A DNA stretch of 64,000 nucleotides from Hygrocybe punicea. Taxonomy: Eukaryota > Basidiomycota > Agaricomycetes > Agaricales > Hygrophoraceae. Both the position numbers and the translations under genes were made by a program. This document shows positions 15,654 through 27,289 of the stretch, one piece after another. The stretch is taken from assembly GCA_963556145.1 (NCBI GenBank), contig OY744461.1, forward strand, positions 4,030,001 through 4,094,000, written 5' to 3'. How positions within the stretch are numbered: position 1 is the stretch's first letter; every line of letters starts with the position of its first letter. Below the pieces are notes generated by a model that saw only the letters and a list, made by a program, of their open reading frames with translations, did no database searches and was not told where the DNA came from.

Positions 15654-17980
15654 TCAAAGTCTTGCCTTGCGGTTATTGGCTCGCACGAGTTCATCAATTT
15701 CTTGGTCATCGTCCTCTGCAGGTTGCAAATTTGCTCCAGTGTCACCGCTGTCGACCATCTCTTGATAGGCGGCAGTGCTCCCACAGTTGAGGTCACCTGC
15801 GATAAGACGGTGCCCGATATAGGGGACTAGTATGTATGAAGTGAATTTGGAAAGGCTGAGAGGTGCGAAGGCGTCACAGGGGGTGCTGGATGGGTTGAAC
15901 ATGCAAAGGAGTGTGCTGTATATGATGGCGGTGCCCTTTGAGCCATAGCTGAGGTGTGCAAATCAGCAGATGACGATGATAAGATAAAAAAGACGCCTAC
16001 TATCCTGGTCGAGCATTGTTGATAATAATTTCTGGTATGATAGTTGGGTGAAGGGTTGCGAACTTCTTGAAGCCGCTTCCAAGACCTTCGCGTACAAGGC
16101 TGTCGCGCAAACCTTGTTGGACTGGGCCATCTCCTCGAGCACCCTGGACCATAATCAGTGTCTCCAACTCATCTGTCATTGCCACAATGCGATCCGGCAA
16201 GTGCTGGAAATCAAGAAGAATTGGCCAACCGTTCATTCGTGATAGATTGAGGTAGGTGTTCTTCTTGCGTTCAGCTTCCAGTTCAATATGAATCATCGTT
16301 GTCGATCGTAAGACTGCGGCGGTGTCAGGTCCTTGCTGGTCAATCAGAGTCCTATGGTATTCGAACATCTTAAGCAGTGCGGGCTTCATGTGATCAGGAA
16401 TTGGGTCATCGCGTCTTCATATGGGCAAATAGTCAAAGGAGGTGTTGGTTTCGTTGAGACCTGTAATCAAAGTATGTCAGAATTTTTTATATATGTAACT
16501 TCACTCACTATATCGTCTTCCTCCTCTTCATCACCACGACATAAATCCCTCAAGCGCAAGACACGTTTCTTCTTCGGCTGATCAACCACGTCCTCGTTCT
16601 CATCGGTTGTGGCCTGTGAATCAACGTGAACAATAGCTTGAGACATATTCTCAGAAGTGAAATAACTTACTACTCGTTTACGTTTGGATTTGGTCTTCTT
16701 CTTCATTGGAGGTGGAGCCTGCAAAACGACGGTCTTTTTCTCAGTCACCTGAATGAACTGTCAGTTGCGGAGGTGTTCAAAATGGCCAAGTGCCGTAACT
16801 TTGGTTTCCATATCATCTTCCTCTTCGTCACCGCGACATAAATCCCTCAAGCGCAAGACACGTTTCTTCTTTGGCTGATCAACCACGTCCTGGTTCTCGT
16901 CGGTTGTGGCCTGTGAATCAACGCGAACAACAGCTTGAGACATATTCTCAGAAGTGAAATAACTTACTACTCGTTTACGTTTGGATTTGGTCTTCTTCTT
17001 CATTGGAGGTGGAGCCTGCAAAACGACGGTCTTTTTCTTGGGTGATTCAACATTATTATTTGATTTCCTTGGTCCCTGATGCCGATGTGTCAGTTTAGTA
17101 AAAATAGACGAGTTCACTTGCTTTTTGTTTCTCGTTCTGATTGCGGCCCCTCTCTATAGGTTGATCAGTCATATCTTGATCAGAGTCGTTCACGTCTTCA
17201 TTGATTGCATCGTTGTCGTTGTTTTCAGAAGACGTGTCATTATCATCTTCATTGCGAAGACTTGGATTCAGATCGGTGGCATCATCTTCGTCAGAATTCT
17301 TGCTGTTTGTCTATTTTAGACAGCATTACTGTGCTAGAGCTCAATGAAGATGTTAAATAATAACGTACATTTCTGGATTTATTCTTCTTCTCACTGGCTA
17401 CAACGTTCCGAAGGTACATGCCGATCATGTCACGAATGGGCTATCCATCAATAAATCTTCGGAAGTATTTATGTCTCTTTTGTGCCTATAGTATGATAGA
17501 TATCGAGGCATATATGCATCGAAATGATATGGAAATTGTACGTACGATTGTGATAACCTTGCAAACCTCCAATTTTTTCTGATCCTTCATAGTCTTGTTA
17601 GTATTGAGATATTCATCGGCTAATTTTCGAACAGCTTTCTGCACAAGCATCCATCAGCGTATGTGGTAGAGGAAAGTCTTGTGTACCTGGTAGTTGTTAT
17701 ATTGTCGCTTGTTATCACCCAATCCCATCTCAGTTTGGAGGTTGTACCCTTTTGGTGGGTTTCTTCCTGCAGAGCCCTTTGGTTTTGGAATCTGGATCAT
17801 GTCGCGCGGTGTGTGCTTGAAATTTTTCTTGCGTGCCTTGTCTTTGCCTACAGCGACAATCAGCCATATCTGATGATGTCAAACATACATACGTTGTAGT
17901 TCCCGTAACTCCTGCTGGAGCTGACTTATCTTTGAGCTCACATAGTTGAGCTTGCTTAATGACTTGTTCGACTTGGGCAT
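15654..17980 (-). CDS. RTC4-like domain protein with conserved fungal N-terminal region (multi-exon)
   Basis: The start at 17980 reads MPKSNKSLSKL followed by a short coiled coil (SSKISQLQQELREL). The next exons give PKGSAGRNPPKGYNLQTEMG, KLADEYLNTNKTMKDQ and PIRDMIGMYLRN, a module I recall only from uncharacterised Agaricomycete proteins. An acidic segment follows, then a Lys/Arg-rich segment (KKKTKSKRKRVV) that may be a nuclear signal and occurs twice because of a tandem duplication. The last exons (16389 down to 15654) give ARPGYYGSKG across an intron, then SKFTSYILVPYIGHRLIAGD and an acidic tail, resembling the RTC4 C-terminal domain. The joint between the duplicated part and the RTC4-like part was not resolved; two adjacent genes are possible. 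Function unknown. Confidence 0.5.
16514..17038. repeat. Tandem segmental duplication, two ~227-bp copies
   Basis: Positions about 16514-16741 and 16814-17038 are nearly identical in the same orientation, separated by about 70 bp. Each copy holds part of an exon, a whole intron (GTAAGT...TTCACAG on the minus strand) and part of the next exon. The intron is included, so this is a DNA-level duplication and not retroposition. Both copies keep an open frame for KKKTKSKRKRVV and QPKKKRVLRLRDLCRGDEEE. Only a few substitutions separate them, so the event looks recent. Confidence 0.9.
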
Positions 17981-18963
17981 TGTGGATAAAGACGTCAAGA
18001 TTTAATATTTAATTATTCATTAAGGCTCAAGTCACGTGACAATCAACGATCAGTCAACGCTAAGTCCATTGACCTCAATATCGATGGCAATGGCTAGCAA
18101 GAATAAAACTCGTAAACACAAATGCTGTCGCTGCAACCCTAACTGTTACCGCTTACTGGGGTTTACAACTCGTCAGAATCATTACCAAAAAGCAGATCCC
18201 AATGCATCAGGAATTTGATGAGGGTCTGACATAGGTAGATCTAGCTAGAACTGGAATGTCATTAGAACCATAGGTTACCATTATGAGGGTGCTCAGATAA
18301 AGCTAGCTATGCCTAGGTTACATTGATGAAAAATCATCACTGTTAACACTATGGCAAGTAATGTGTCATTAGTTAACAGCATGCAGCTGTACCATCATTA
18401 ATCCCTCTGAAGACAATCCCAAGCAATCCTAGCTGACATTAATACAATTCCATCACTAATAACACTATGACACATGATGTGCCATTGGTTAACAGCATGA
18501 AGCTGTACCACCATTAATCCCTTAGAAGACAATCCAAAGCAATCCTTGCTGACATTAATACAATTCCATCACTAATAACATTATGCTACATAATGTGCCA
18601 TTCATTGACAAAGCTATCTTTCATCCAGTAAAGGATAATGCTAGGTCTTACAGTGGTTTATGCCATAAATGTAGCAGTAATATTATTTTGACATTAGAGG
18701 TCAATTGTTGGCAAAAATATGCAAGGCCATCATGCAGCCAATCATGACAACAGACTACCAGACAATACCGGGCTGGCATGATGCTAACACCAATCTAACA
18801 GTTCTGTTGCATTGGGCAGTGTTGTGATTATCATATGCCTGACTCGAGATTATATGCTGTGACGTATCAATCTTACTTTTTGACAGGCTGGACAAGCGAA
18901 AAACGGAATCGTATTTGAGAGCGAACGGTGAGAAACAATACTATATAAGGCGGCAGAGCATTC
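17981..18963. other. Intergenic DNA with a 116-bp tandem repeat
   Basis: No gene is recognised between the start codon at 17980 and the stop codon of the DUF6698 gene at 18964. The tandem repeat listed separately fills 18336-18615. The rest is AT-rich with no evident coding potential. Confidence 0.5.
18336..18615. repeat. 116-bp tandem repeat, 2.4 copies
   Basis: The phrase ATCACT(G/A)(T/A)TAACA begins at 18336, 18452 and 18568, exactly 116 bp apart. Each full unit continues with TTAACAGCATG(C/A)AGCTGTACCA and ends CTGACATTAATACAATTCC. The third copy is partial. Copies differ at several positions. Confidence 0.85.
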
Positions 18964-20412
18964 CTATATCACCCACTCAACTTCCGCGCCCCGGGCTGCC
19001 GGCTGATTTTCAAGGTATTTCTGCCTCTTTTCCTTGATTCGGGACAATGCGCTTCCCTCGATTGGAGTTCGGATCTCATTGCAGGCATGGGGAAATATTT
19101 TCCTACAAAAGAGATCAGCGTAAGCCACAAGCCAATGATGCACTAACCTGTTCCACCAGGTGAGGATTTCCTGCACCTCTTCCTTCTCGTCAACGTCCTC
19201 GAGCAGATCGAGAACGCTGTTGTAGAAAGTCTCAGAGTCGGTCACCGTGTCGGTGCGTGAGAATGTGCTCGAGGAGCACAAGGCAAAGCGAACCTACTGA
19301 ATTATCAGTGACTAACATACAAGAGGCATGAAAAAGATACCTGTGTTGCGATATATGCTAACGAAGCCTTGGTGACACAGGTCATACCATGGATGCGGGC
19401 GTTGCCGGACCTAGTAGCCTCAGTTTGTCTTCATCTACTGAGCTGGGGGAAGTGAAGACATGCTTGTATCCCTATATACGGTGTCGTTGCGTTTTAAACC
19501 TGTGTGAACCAATCAAGATACCGTGCGCACCATGACCAGAATTTGGTTCCTGAACAGCCCATTCCAGGGGTCTTCTGGATCATACGCGAGATCTGCATAA
19601 AGAAACAAGGGCCATTGATCTCCGCGCACTTGCATCTCACCGCTACTCAATTTCTCTCTAATCCTGGGAACCAGAAATGTCATTGTGGCGTACTGTCTGC
19701 GGCAACACAAGGATCCTTACTGCGGTGACGACCAATCGACACCAGCAGGACAAAGTAACGAACCCGTCCTCTCGTGGTGGAACCCACGGTTCGTCTTCAC
19801 CTTGCGGCTGAGTGGGGGATTGAGGGTTTGTCCAGTTGGCGTGATCCAATCCACGATAGCCGCTTTCATCGTTTTGGTGTCGTCGGCGCGAGCTCCGTTC
19901 ATGCCTTTCTGGATCTGTCGCAAGAGCTTTTGGTGACCAACGACATAGACGATTCCATGTATAATAAACAAACCAGATCGGCCATCATCTCTACCTCCTC
20001 TTCAGAAGCATCCAGAAGTTTCTTCTTGAGGTCCGGGCATATCTTGAGCAAAGCTGTGAAGACGCGGTGTTCACGATATTCCCTGAGGCAGAAAAATTAA
20101 TCAGTCATCGTACTCGAGTCAGCCGCCTCTTACTAAGCTGTTAAGGACTCATCCTGGTTCCCCAGTTCCAATTCACCCATGTGCTGGAGCCCGTTCGTTA
20201 TAAGGGTGCTGATGTTGCAAAAAGCGTAGATGACTCGGCCGAAATGGCGGCCATGGTGTACTAGAGGGTCGGTCAAAGTCCTGTCCAGACAATCAGCGCG
20301 CGCGGTGCATAAGGATACAATAAGTCACTCACGGTTTCTTCTTAGCGCCTTGTTGCAACGCGTTGTCACGTTTTCGTCGACCCGGGCCAGTGTTGACTGC
20401 AAGATCAGACAT
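18964..20412 (-). CDS. DUF6698 family protein
   Basis: This multi-exon minus-strand gene starts at 20412 (MSDLAVNTGPGRRKRDN). Spliced segments match the pattern I recall for the mushroom-expanded DUF6698 family: VHHGRHFGRVIYAFCNIS, LLKICPDLKKKLLDASEEEV, KTMKAAIVDWITPTGQ with LNPPLSRKVKTNRGFHHERT and GSLLCPAGVDW, then FLVPRIREKLSSGEM, GDQWPLFLYADLAYDPEDPW, MTCVTKASLAYIATQVRFAL, FSRTDTVTDSETFYNSVLDL and a closing basic helix. The biochemical role of the family is unknown to me. I found no stop inside the segments that match the family, but some introns were placed only by that match. It sits between other mobile-looking accessory genes. Confidence 0.75.
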
Positions 20413-20480
20413 GGGGATGCAGGTTCGGTATGGGTCCCACACCTTATATTCGTGTAAGGATCTTAATTCATGTTCCGATG

Positions 20481-21038
20481 AAGGAAACATCAGCAACCGG
20501 CATTTTAGTTCTGAGAGGGAAGACACACCGCTTGAAAAACATCGGGGAATAGGAATGAGAGACCGGCAATATCAATATTCAGGCACGAGAGGGGGACAGC
20601 ATCTTCAACTTTCTAAGTCAGGCTAGAACGTGGCTGAATAATCGACAAGGGGTCTTGCCGTAGCGATTAGTTTATGTTGTTCATCAAATGCACAAGTTTT
20701 GAATTTCCGTGTTCAACCGTTTACTCGTGCGTTTCATGACATCGGTGTTCGAATAAAATTTCTAGAATGTTAGCGGCAACCTAGATGGGGCGTTTATTGT
20801 CGAAAGTGATGATCTTCGGCCTCATAAAGTCCTACAGTAAGGCAACGTCAGCAACCAGCATTTTAGATCTGAGAGGGAAGACACCGCTTGAAGACCGGCA
20901 ATATCAATATTGAGGCGACAGCATCTTCAACTTTCTAAGTCAGGCTAGAACGTGACTGAATAATCGACAAGGGGTCTTGCCGTAGCGATTAGTTTATGTT
21001 GTTCATCAAATGTGCAAGCTTTGAATTTCCGTGTTCAA
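20481..21038. repeat. Direct repeat, 236-bp and 200-bp copies
   Basis: Positions about 20481-20716 and 20839-21038 share GCATTTTAG.TCTGAGAGGG, ACCGGCAATATCAATATT, GACAGCATCTTCAACTTTCT, CGACAAGGGGTCTTGCCGTA and TTGAATTTCCGTGTTCAA in the same order. The second copy lacks about 36 bp from the middle of the first. They lie between the DUF6698 start and the small coiled-coil ORF, so each gene may carry its own copy of one ancestral upstream region. Confidence 0.85.
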
Positions 21039-21357
21039 ATGTATAAATAGTCAGTAGAATGACGCTGAGACTAGCAACGTACCAGTCAAGAAACATGCCG
21101 TTACCTGCAAAGCGTCCTGTGGAAATAGATATCGAAGTAATGGAGAAACAAGTCAAAGTCAGGTGCACACCGCATTGGTCATTAAAATTTTCATTTGCAT
21201 GACACCAATATTATTATGCAGGGTGGGCAGCAAACGCATCCGTATCCATAATATGTTGACGAACGATAGCTTTGCAGATATTAAAGGTGAGTAGCACGAG
21301 TTCCATAATCCAGAAAGCCACTTACCTTCAATTGCAGAAAAAACAACCGTCGTCGAT

Positions 21358-21594
21358 ATGGAAGAATTCCAAAATATGAAATGCGCGTTAGACAATGCGC
21401 AAGCTCGAATACAGGAGTTGACTACGGAACTGATCCAACGCGAAGCTGAGCTAAAACGGGAGCGTTTCATCAATTCCATTGCAGTGGGACATATTCCGGC
21501 TGACAACTTACTGGAATATCACCTGGCGTGCCCCAATCAGCAGCCTGATTGGACTAATTCTTCTCCAGTTCCCAGTGGGTCACTGTTTTATTAG
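21358..21594 (+). CDS. Small coiled-coil protein, uncharacterised
   Basis: The ORF of 78 residues has a strong heptad-like, charged helix (NAQARIQELTTELIQREAEL) and a short C-terminal tail. An upstream segment starting with an ATG at 21095 (MPLPAKRPVEIDIEVMEKQ) could be a first exon with a 9-nt microexon at 21278-21286, but I could not make the frames join, so only the main exon is given. Function unknown. Confidence 0.4.
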   Translation: MEEFQNMKCALDNAQARIQELTTELIQREAELKRERFINSIAVGHIPADNLLEYHLACPNQQPDWTNSSPVPSGSLFY

Positions 21595-21701
21595 GGACAG
21601 CCTAAGAACAACAAGCTGAAAATTATTTTATGTAGCATCTGAAGTTAATGAGGGCTTGGAATCAGATGAGGAGAAGTAATAAATGTCGTAGTAATTTTTT
21701 T

Positions 21702-23471
21702 CTAAATATTAGCCGCTTGGAAGACCGTGCTGCGAAGTAAGGCAACCTCCAGCTGCATGAAACGTGCTGATTCCACCGGATCGGAGCGCATCTCCATCAT
21801 CTGGTTCTTCAGGGTCTGGAGTGTGGCCCCATACATCTGCTGCGTGAAGCGATGGTCCGAGCCGTATTTCGCTCTCAAAACAACCCAAACCGCCTGAAAA
21901 TTATGTAAACTGTGAAGGGCATTTCTTTTAAAAGTAGAACTTACCAATCTGGCCGCTGTCACAGAGGTTTCAAAGGGGATCATCGGGCTCGGTAAGCCCA
22001 GCCGTTGCCAATGATGGACAATGGAAAATGAACCCGGACCCAGGAAAATTATTGTCATAATGTCGAAGATCAGCTCGCTCCCAAACCAGATTGGGAAGTT
22101 GCGCTGTAATGAGTATACGGGATGAGTATACGAAGAGAAATCAAATCTGCTTACCCATTTCGGAGGATGCGTAAATATTTGATGGTTCTCGATGAGACTG
22201 ACTAAGTAAGCAATACTCCCATACTTACCCGATTCAACTAGGGGGAGAATATGTGTCACAACCGCATTAAGAATGTCGTTCTGGCGCCTATTATGCCCAT
22301 TTTGGACCTAAGTAGAATGTCGTTCAACGTCTACAAGTTGAGACGAAGCTGTCACTCACGAAGTCGATCAGGTCCGAGTGGGGACGCTCAAGCGTACCCA
22401 AGTTGATCAACGTCCCGTCACTCGGATTCACTATACCTATTACCACATCAGTATGTTACGCGGTTACTTTTATGTTGTTCATTACTTAGCCCTGGTTGCC
22501 AGAATGCGCCCAGCTTTGAGCGGCCCATTAATCCCGTCGCCCATATTTCTTGTCGCGCACGCAATCGGCGCTGTGAGATTGAACAAAACCAGTCGTGTCG
22601 TGGAATCCCTACGTCATAAAAGTTTTGGGCTGCGAGAATTAAACAATGCCAGGGTTTGGCAAAAGTCGGCAAAACAGTGAAGTCGACTTTGCCCGTGAGG
22701 GGCAGTTGGAACGAGGGAGGTAGAGGAATATCGAAGTCCCCGTATCGTTCCTGTTCGGTGTTAGCTCCATTAGAATTCAAGTTGTAGTTATTTTGAACCC
22801 ACATTTGGATCTATAAATTTTTTAATTCGGAATATAAGATGAACTATGGCACTTACGCATCATGGACGTTTGAGGATTCTGAGTAGTTACCGTCGATTCC
22901 CAATGGTGGGGGGAGACAACCGAATTGTCCTGGCTAGCACTGGCGGGAATGGCCGTCGTTGATCCTGATGGTTGAGCGTTGCTTTGCGAACCTGAGGAAG
23001 AGTAAGATGAAACGAGTAAAATCGTTATGATAAAAAATGATACCGTACCTGCCGTATCGGAGTCTAGTTGTCCGAGTTGCTCCTGGATGTGTGACTGAAA
23101 CTGTGCAAGGGGACCGGTCAGTACAATCGTGGATACATAAAAATACACACCGCGGCTAGATTATAATCGCCCGCTAGTGGTTGCGTTGCCCATGAGTCGA
23201 CGTAGGGGTCGCTGGGATAGCCAATTTCCCCTGAGGGCAACTGCATGAAGAAAGGAGTCAATATTAATATTGGGGATGACAAGATAAAAACCATTGTGTC
23301 CATAGGTTGCGGCATTGCCAGCAATCTCACTAACGTTGTTATTTGTTCGTCTCCCTGCAAATACAACAGTTAGCCGGGTTGGAGTAAAGGCGAGCCCGGG
23401 CCACTTACCCAAGTAAGGCCACTGCCAGTTGCTGTGGGCTGCTCGAACGAGTCGGTAGGACGTAGATCCAT
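21702..23471 (-). CDS. Uncharacterised multi-exon protein
   Basis: The proposed start at 23471 reads MDLRPTDSFEQPTATGSGLTW and runs straight into a GTAAGT donor. Downstream exons give a Ser/Thr/Gln-rich low-complexity part, then a more conserved-looking part: GDFDIPLPPSFQLPLTGKVD, a segment with HDWFCSISQRRLRARQEIW, GTLINLGTLERPHSDLIDF, THILPLVESGKYGSIAYLV, NFPIWFGSELIFDIMTIIFL, VTAARL and a C-terminal helix ending at 21702. Introns are short with good donors and acceptors. I do not recognise the family. The order (disordered N-terminus, structured C-terminus) would fit a nuclear protein, which is only a guess. Confidence 0.5.
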
Positions 23472-23474
23472 GTT

Positions 23475-24824
23475 CAGCAAGAGGGGGGTTGGGGTCTGCA
23501 GAATTGAAATAAGCCGAAACCGACAACTTAAATGAGGCTAACACGCACGCATTCCACGTGTAAGCATAACCTCCTAAAATTTTAGTGCTCCGTTTGCCAT
23601 TTGTATTAACTTCAGGTTCATGTCAGAATTTGTATTGTGATCATGCCAGTAAAACTATGGTGCATACGGGAGTACAAAATATGACGAAGACAGGAAAAAA
23701 TGGCGGCTGGGAGAGCAAGAAAGGATGCCGAAAACATGAAGCATGTTCAATCACGATGACTGTGAGCTTGAACATCTGACCTGTGTTGCATGGACTTAAA
23801 TGTCCGAAGCTCTTTTGTTGTGATCGAGACCAATACAGACCGGACTCCGAGGTCACCACCGTAAACCTGCTTCGATCTCTCAGTCAACTGCAGCGGTAGG
23901 CCTGACGATGCTTCATACCATAATCAGAACTTCCACCAATGCCGTGATGTAGATCCCGCTATCTCAATCGGTCTGGGTAGATTGTCTAGAAGTGGACGTG
24001 CTTTTGGTCGTGGATTGACATGGGGTGGTCGAGCATGGAAATGTAAGTGACGAAAACTCTGACGAGCGTGAAACAGGACATCCTATTGTCTCCGACTTTG
24101 TTTCACAAGGCGTATCCTGCTGGAGTATAAGAGCCGGTTACTGATGGCGTATAAGTTCCAACTCAGGAATCATCGCAACAACTTGGGTAAGACGAAGAAA
24201 ACAACCCCGGGTTCGTCCTGGCGGAGCTTTTCTTATCATTCCTCGTCACGGAGAGTAAGGGAGACGATGCAGTGTACGTGCTCGAGTCATGTGGCGAAGT
24301 CTACGCCCTGATGAACTGGGCTGTCTCTCTGTTTCATGGCAATATGCGTGGGTGCTGTGGTGGGGACGTGTTGAGTAGGGAACCGATCAGCACCTCGACG
24401 GCCCGGGCTGCTAGAGCAGGAGCGAGTAAACACTACAGGGTACGGGGCCCGAGTGAACACTATAGGAGGAAGGTGAACGGCGGCATAAACAAGGAGATGC
24501 CGTGACCATATCAATGACTTTGGGCATCCATGAGAACGGGACGATGGGCGGTTTGACTCTACAACTGGCGAGCGTGTACGAGTACGGTGGGTTGGGTACG
24601 TTGATGAACACTACTGACATAACGTCTGGGTTCACGTGCGCGGATGATTCTGGGAAAGAAGTCTCGAAGTCAGATCGTGAGTTGCATAACATCGAGAAAG
24701 ACAGACCATACAGAATCGCCAGCTGTTGCGATTTCCTTAATTTGAATATTTTGAATTGGTTTAGCCACGGTTAACCGCGAGCTACAGTCATATTAAACTG
24801 GTCTGTGTAGTAAGTTATAGTAAG
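23475..24824. other. Intergenic region, no gene recognised
   Basis: Several short ORFs occur on both strands (for example 24411-24692 minus and 24502-24774 plus) but none resembles a known family or splices to a longer model. I see no repeats worth naming here. Confidence 0.4.
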
Positions 24825-27289
24825 TTAACGAATCGCTAACAAACACAATTGTTCTTTGAACTCTGAGCCGACAACTTTCATATGGTCATGCAACGCCGCG
24901 AGTTCCCACCGGCTACCCTCCGCCGTTGAATGTACAATGGCATCCATACCAATGTTTTCGCCACGAATGACGACAACCTGCTCTCCCACTCCTGTTGGGT
25001 GTAACGGCTTGATATACTTAATAGGTACCTTGAGCTTCGTTTGGGAACGATCCTTCAGCTTGCAGGTCACCTCTGATGATCCCCAGTCAAGTGTGGTGTC
25101 GCCGAGGACTCCCATCCGATGTTCATATCGACCGAAATGCCAACCCGAGAGGCCGGTCGACCCTGAGATTATTATTGTTAGCCTTCTTTCGCGAAGCTTT
25201 GGGTCCAAAAGCCAATCTTCAGGGAGCCCTACGAAAGGGCGAGTTAATGAAGTTCAACATACTGTCGAATAATCCTACCCAAAGCCCGGACTCGAAGGTC
25301 ATCGCAATCATCATTTCCGGGTGTCCGAGAAGACGGATCCCACGCCGGACTGACTCCTGACAGTGGCTCCGCAAGGGGGGTGGAAGAAATGACCGGCTCG
25401 TTGGACAAGAGAATGTCATCTTGGGCAGGTATGATCACAAATTGTCGAAGAGGTCGACCAGTCCTGGCGAATTTCGTATCAATCCTGAATATCTGGTCGA
25501 TAATGAAGGATGCTTACCTGTGATTCAACACCATACTTGACTGTATCGTGATCACCGTAAGCCCCGCTTCCAACTCAACTTGGACGATAGAGTTCCGGGT
25601 AGATTTGATTAGGCCGCGATAACCTTTATACTGGCCGGAGGTGATCAATACACGCAATCCTACCGAAGGATCACGGGTAATTTTGTCATAGACCTCAGCG
25701 GAAGCCGGTGGCGTTTCATCAGAATAGTCGGGTTAGGCGATGTCCAAATCTCGTGAGGATACTGAAACCTGTGGTGCCACGGATGCCAATGAGTTCTACA
25801 TCAGCAAGGATGCTGCAAACATACGTGTGTTGAAGTTAATGGCTCGTATAATGTGACGACGCCCTGATCGCACGCAATAACCCATCCCGATCTCCCTCGC
25901 TCCGTTCCCACCCTAACCTTGACATAATCGCCGCTCTCGAAATATTTCTGGACGGTATCAGAAGGAACATCAACCAACTGCCCGCTGCTGCTGCCAGTCT
26001 TCAATATAACTCGGACGACGTCAGTTCCGACATTTATCAACTCTCCATGCAAACCCTGTTGCTCGCCCGATATGATCTGGACCGTGTCACCGGTAGACAA
26101 TCCAACGACAGCATTCTGAGCGATCAGTTTTCGGATCGCCCCCCAACTCGAACTACCAATGCTGTGGAATGGTTTGACTTCGTCCATCGACGGATTAACG
26201 TCTTGCGTTTTCAGGCCCGTAAGGTCGAAGACTTTCTCGAGCATCCCATTTTTATAAACGTCACCATTGAATCTATTACTGCCATTGCCTGCCAGTGTCT
26301 TGACCGCGTCCAATCCATAGACATCGACGATTTCCGCAAAATTAAAAAGGCGTTGGGGAGGGCGACATTGTGGTGGTTGCTTTCGCTTCCCTTTCAGCAA
26401 GGGGTCTGGCAGGATCATAGGAATCCGGGGTACCAGTGCGACCTTGAGGATACAATGATTGATTGTCAAAACGAGGCCAAGGTCTCCTTTATATTTGCCC
26501 CACTTTGGCCGAACCCAGCTGCCTGGAATAACGGGATCATCTAAGTCCTGAAGTGTAAGTATACGAATCCTCTCCTCGAGGGGAACTATGTGGATGCCAC
26601 GAAAGAGATAAACGCCATGTATACCGCGAAGAGCATGCTGAATATCCCTTTCACTCGATGCTTCTACGAAGACTTCACCGCGCAAGGAATCACGAGCAAA
26701 AGCGGAAAGGATTGGAAGGGGCTGTGTCGATGCCTTCAGCATGATCTCGAACACCACATAATGCGTAAGGTTAGGCTGTAAAAACAACCCGTTAGAATTG
26801 GCCCACTAGCAATATCCAAGCATACCTTGACAGCAACACGGAAAACAGGAGGGTCAGTGATGGCTGCTGCCATGAAATATTGTGTGAAGGAGTCGCCTTG
26901 TACGGAAGGTGGAGTTCGTTGGGGTCGACGCCGTTCCAAAATGTTTTGGGTAAGTTCAGCCCACCTATCCTTATCGGCTAGTCGAAATAAGGGAGGAAAG
27001 TGCGACATTTTGTCAGGGTCGTCCAACTCGTCGCCTTCGAGGTCACTGTTATCATTGCTACTCTGGATGAATCCGCCTGATCCAGACCGTGGTGCTCAAT
27101 ATGATGGAATTTTGTGGTATATACGACATACCAAAATCATCATCGCTGCTGACTAAATCATCTTCGTTATCACCATCCTCGGCGGCTTCAATGCTAAGCA
27201 ATTGCAACACCTGCCAGTGAAATGCGAAAGTTAGGTCGGTATAGCAAAATATGATGACTTACATTCGGTTTCATCCGCTTCGACGGCAT
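24825..27289 (-). CDS. Spt5-like protein (NGN and KOW domains)
   Basis: The start at 27289 reads MPSKRMKPN, then an acidic segment (EAAEDGDNEDDLVSSDDD). A long exon (26787-25801) holds an NGN-like part (GEVFVEASSERDIQHALRGI, VYLFRGIHIVPLEE) followed by KOW-type segments: IPGSWVRPKWGKYKGDLGLV, STGDTVQIISGEQQGLHGEL and FESGDYVKVRVGTERGRSGW. Further exons carry another KOW (VLITSGQYKGYRGLIKS) and a C-terminal block with VPIKYIKPLHPTGVGEQVVV. Spt5 is the elongation factor that clamps RNA polymerase II with Spt4. This protein is shorter than canonical Spt5 and shows no repetitive phosphorylated C-terminal region, so I read it as a divergent paralogue, a family multiplied in mushroom genomes. No broken frame was seen. 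Confidence 0.7.
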
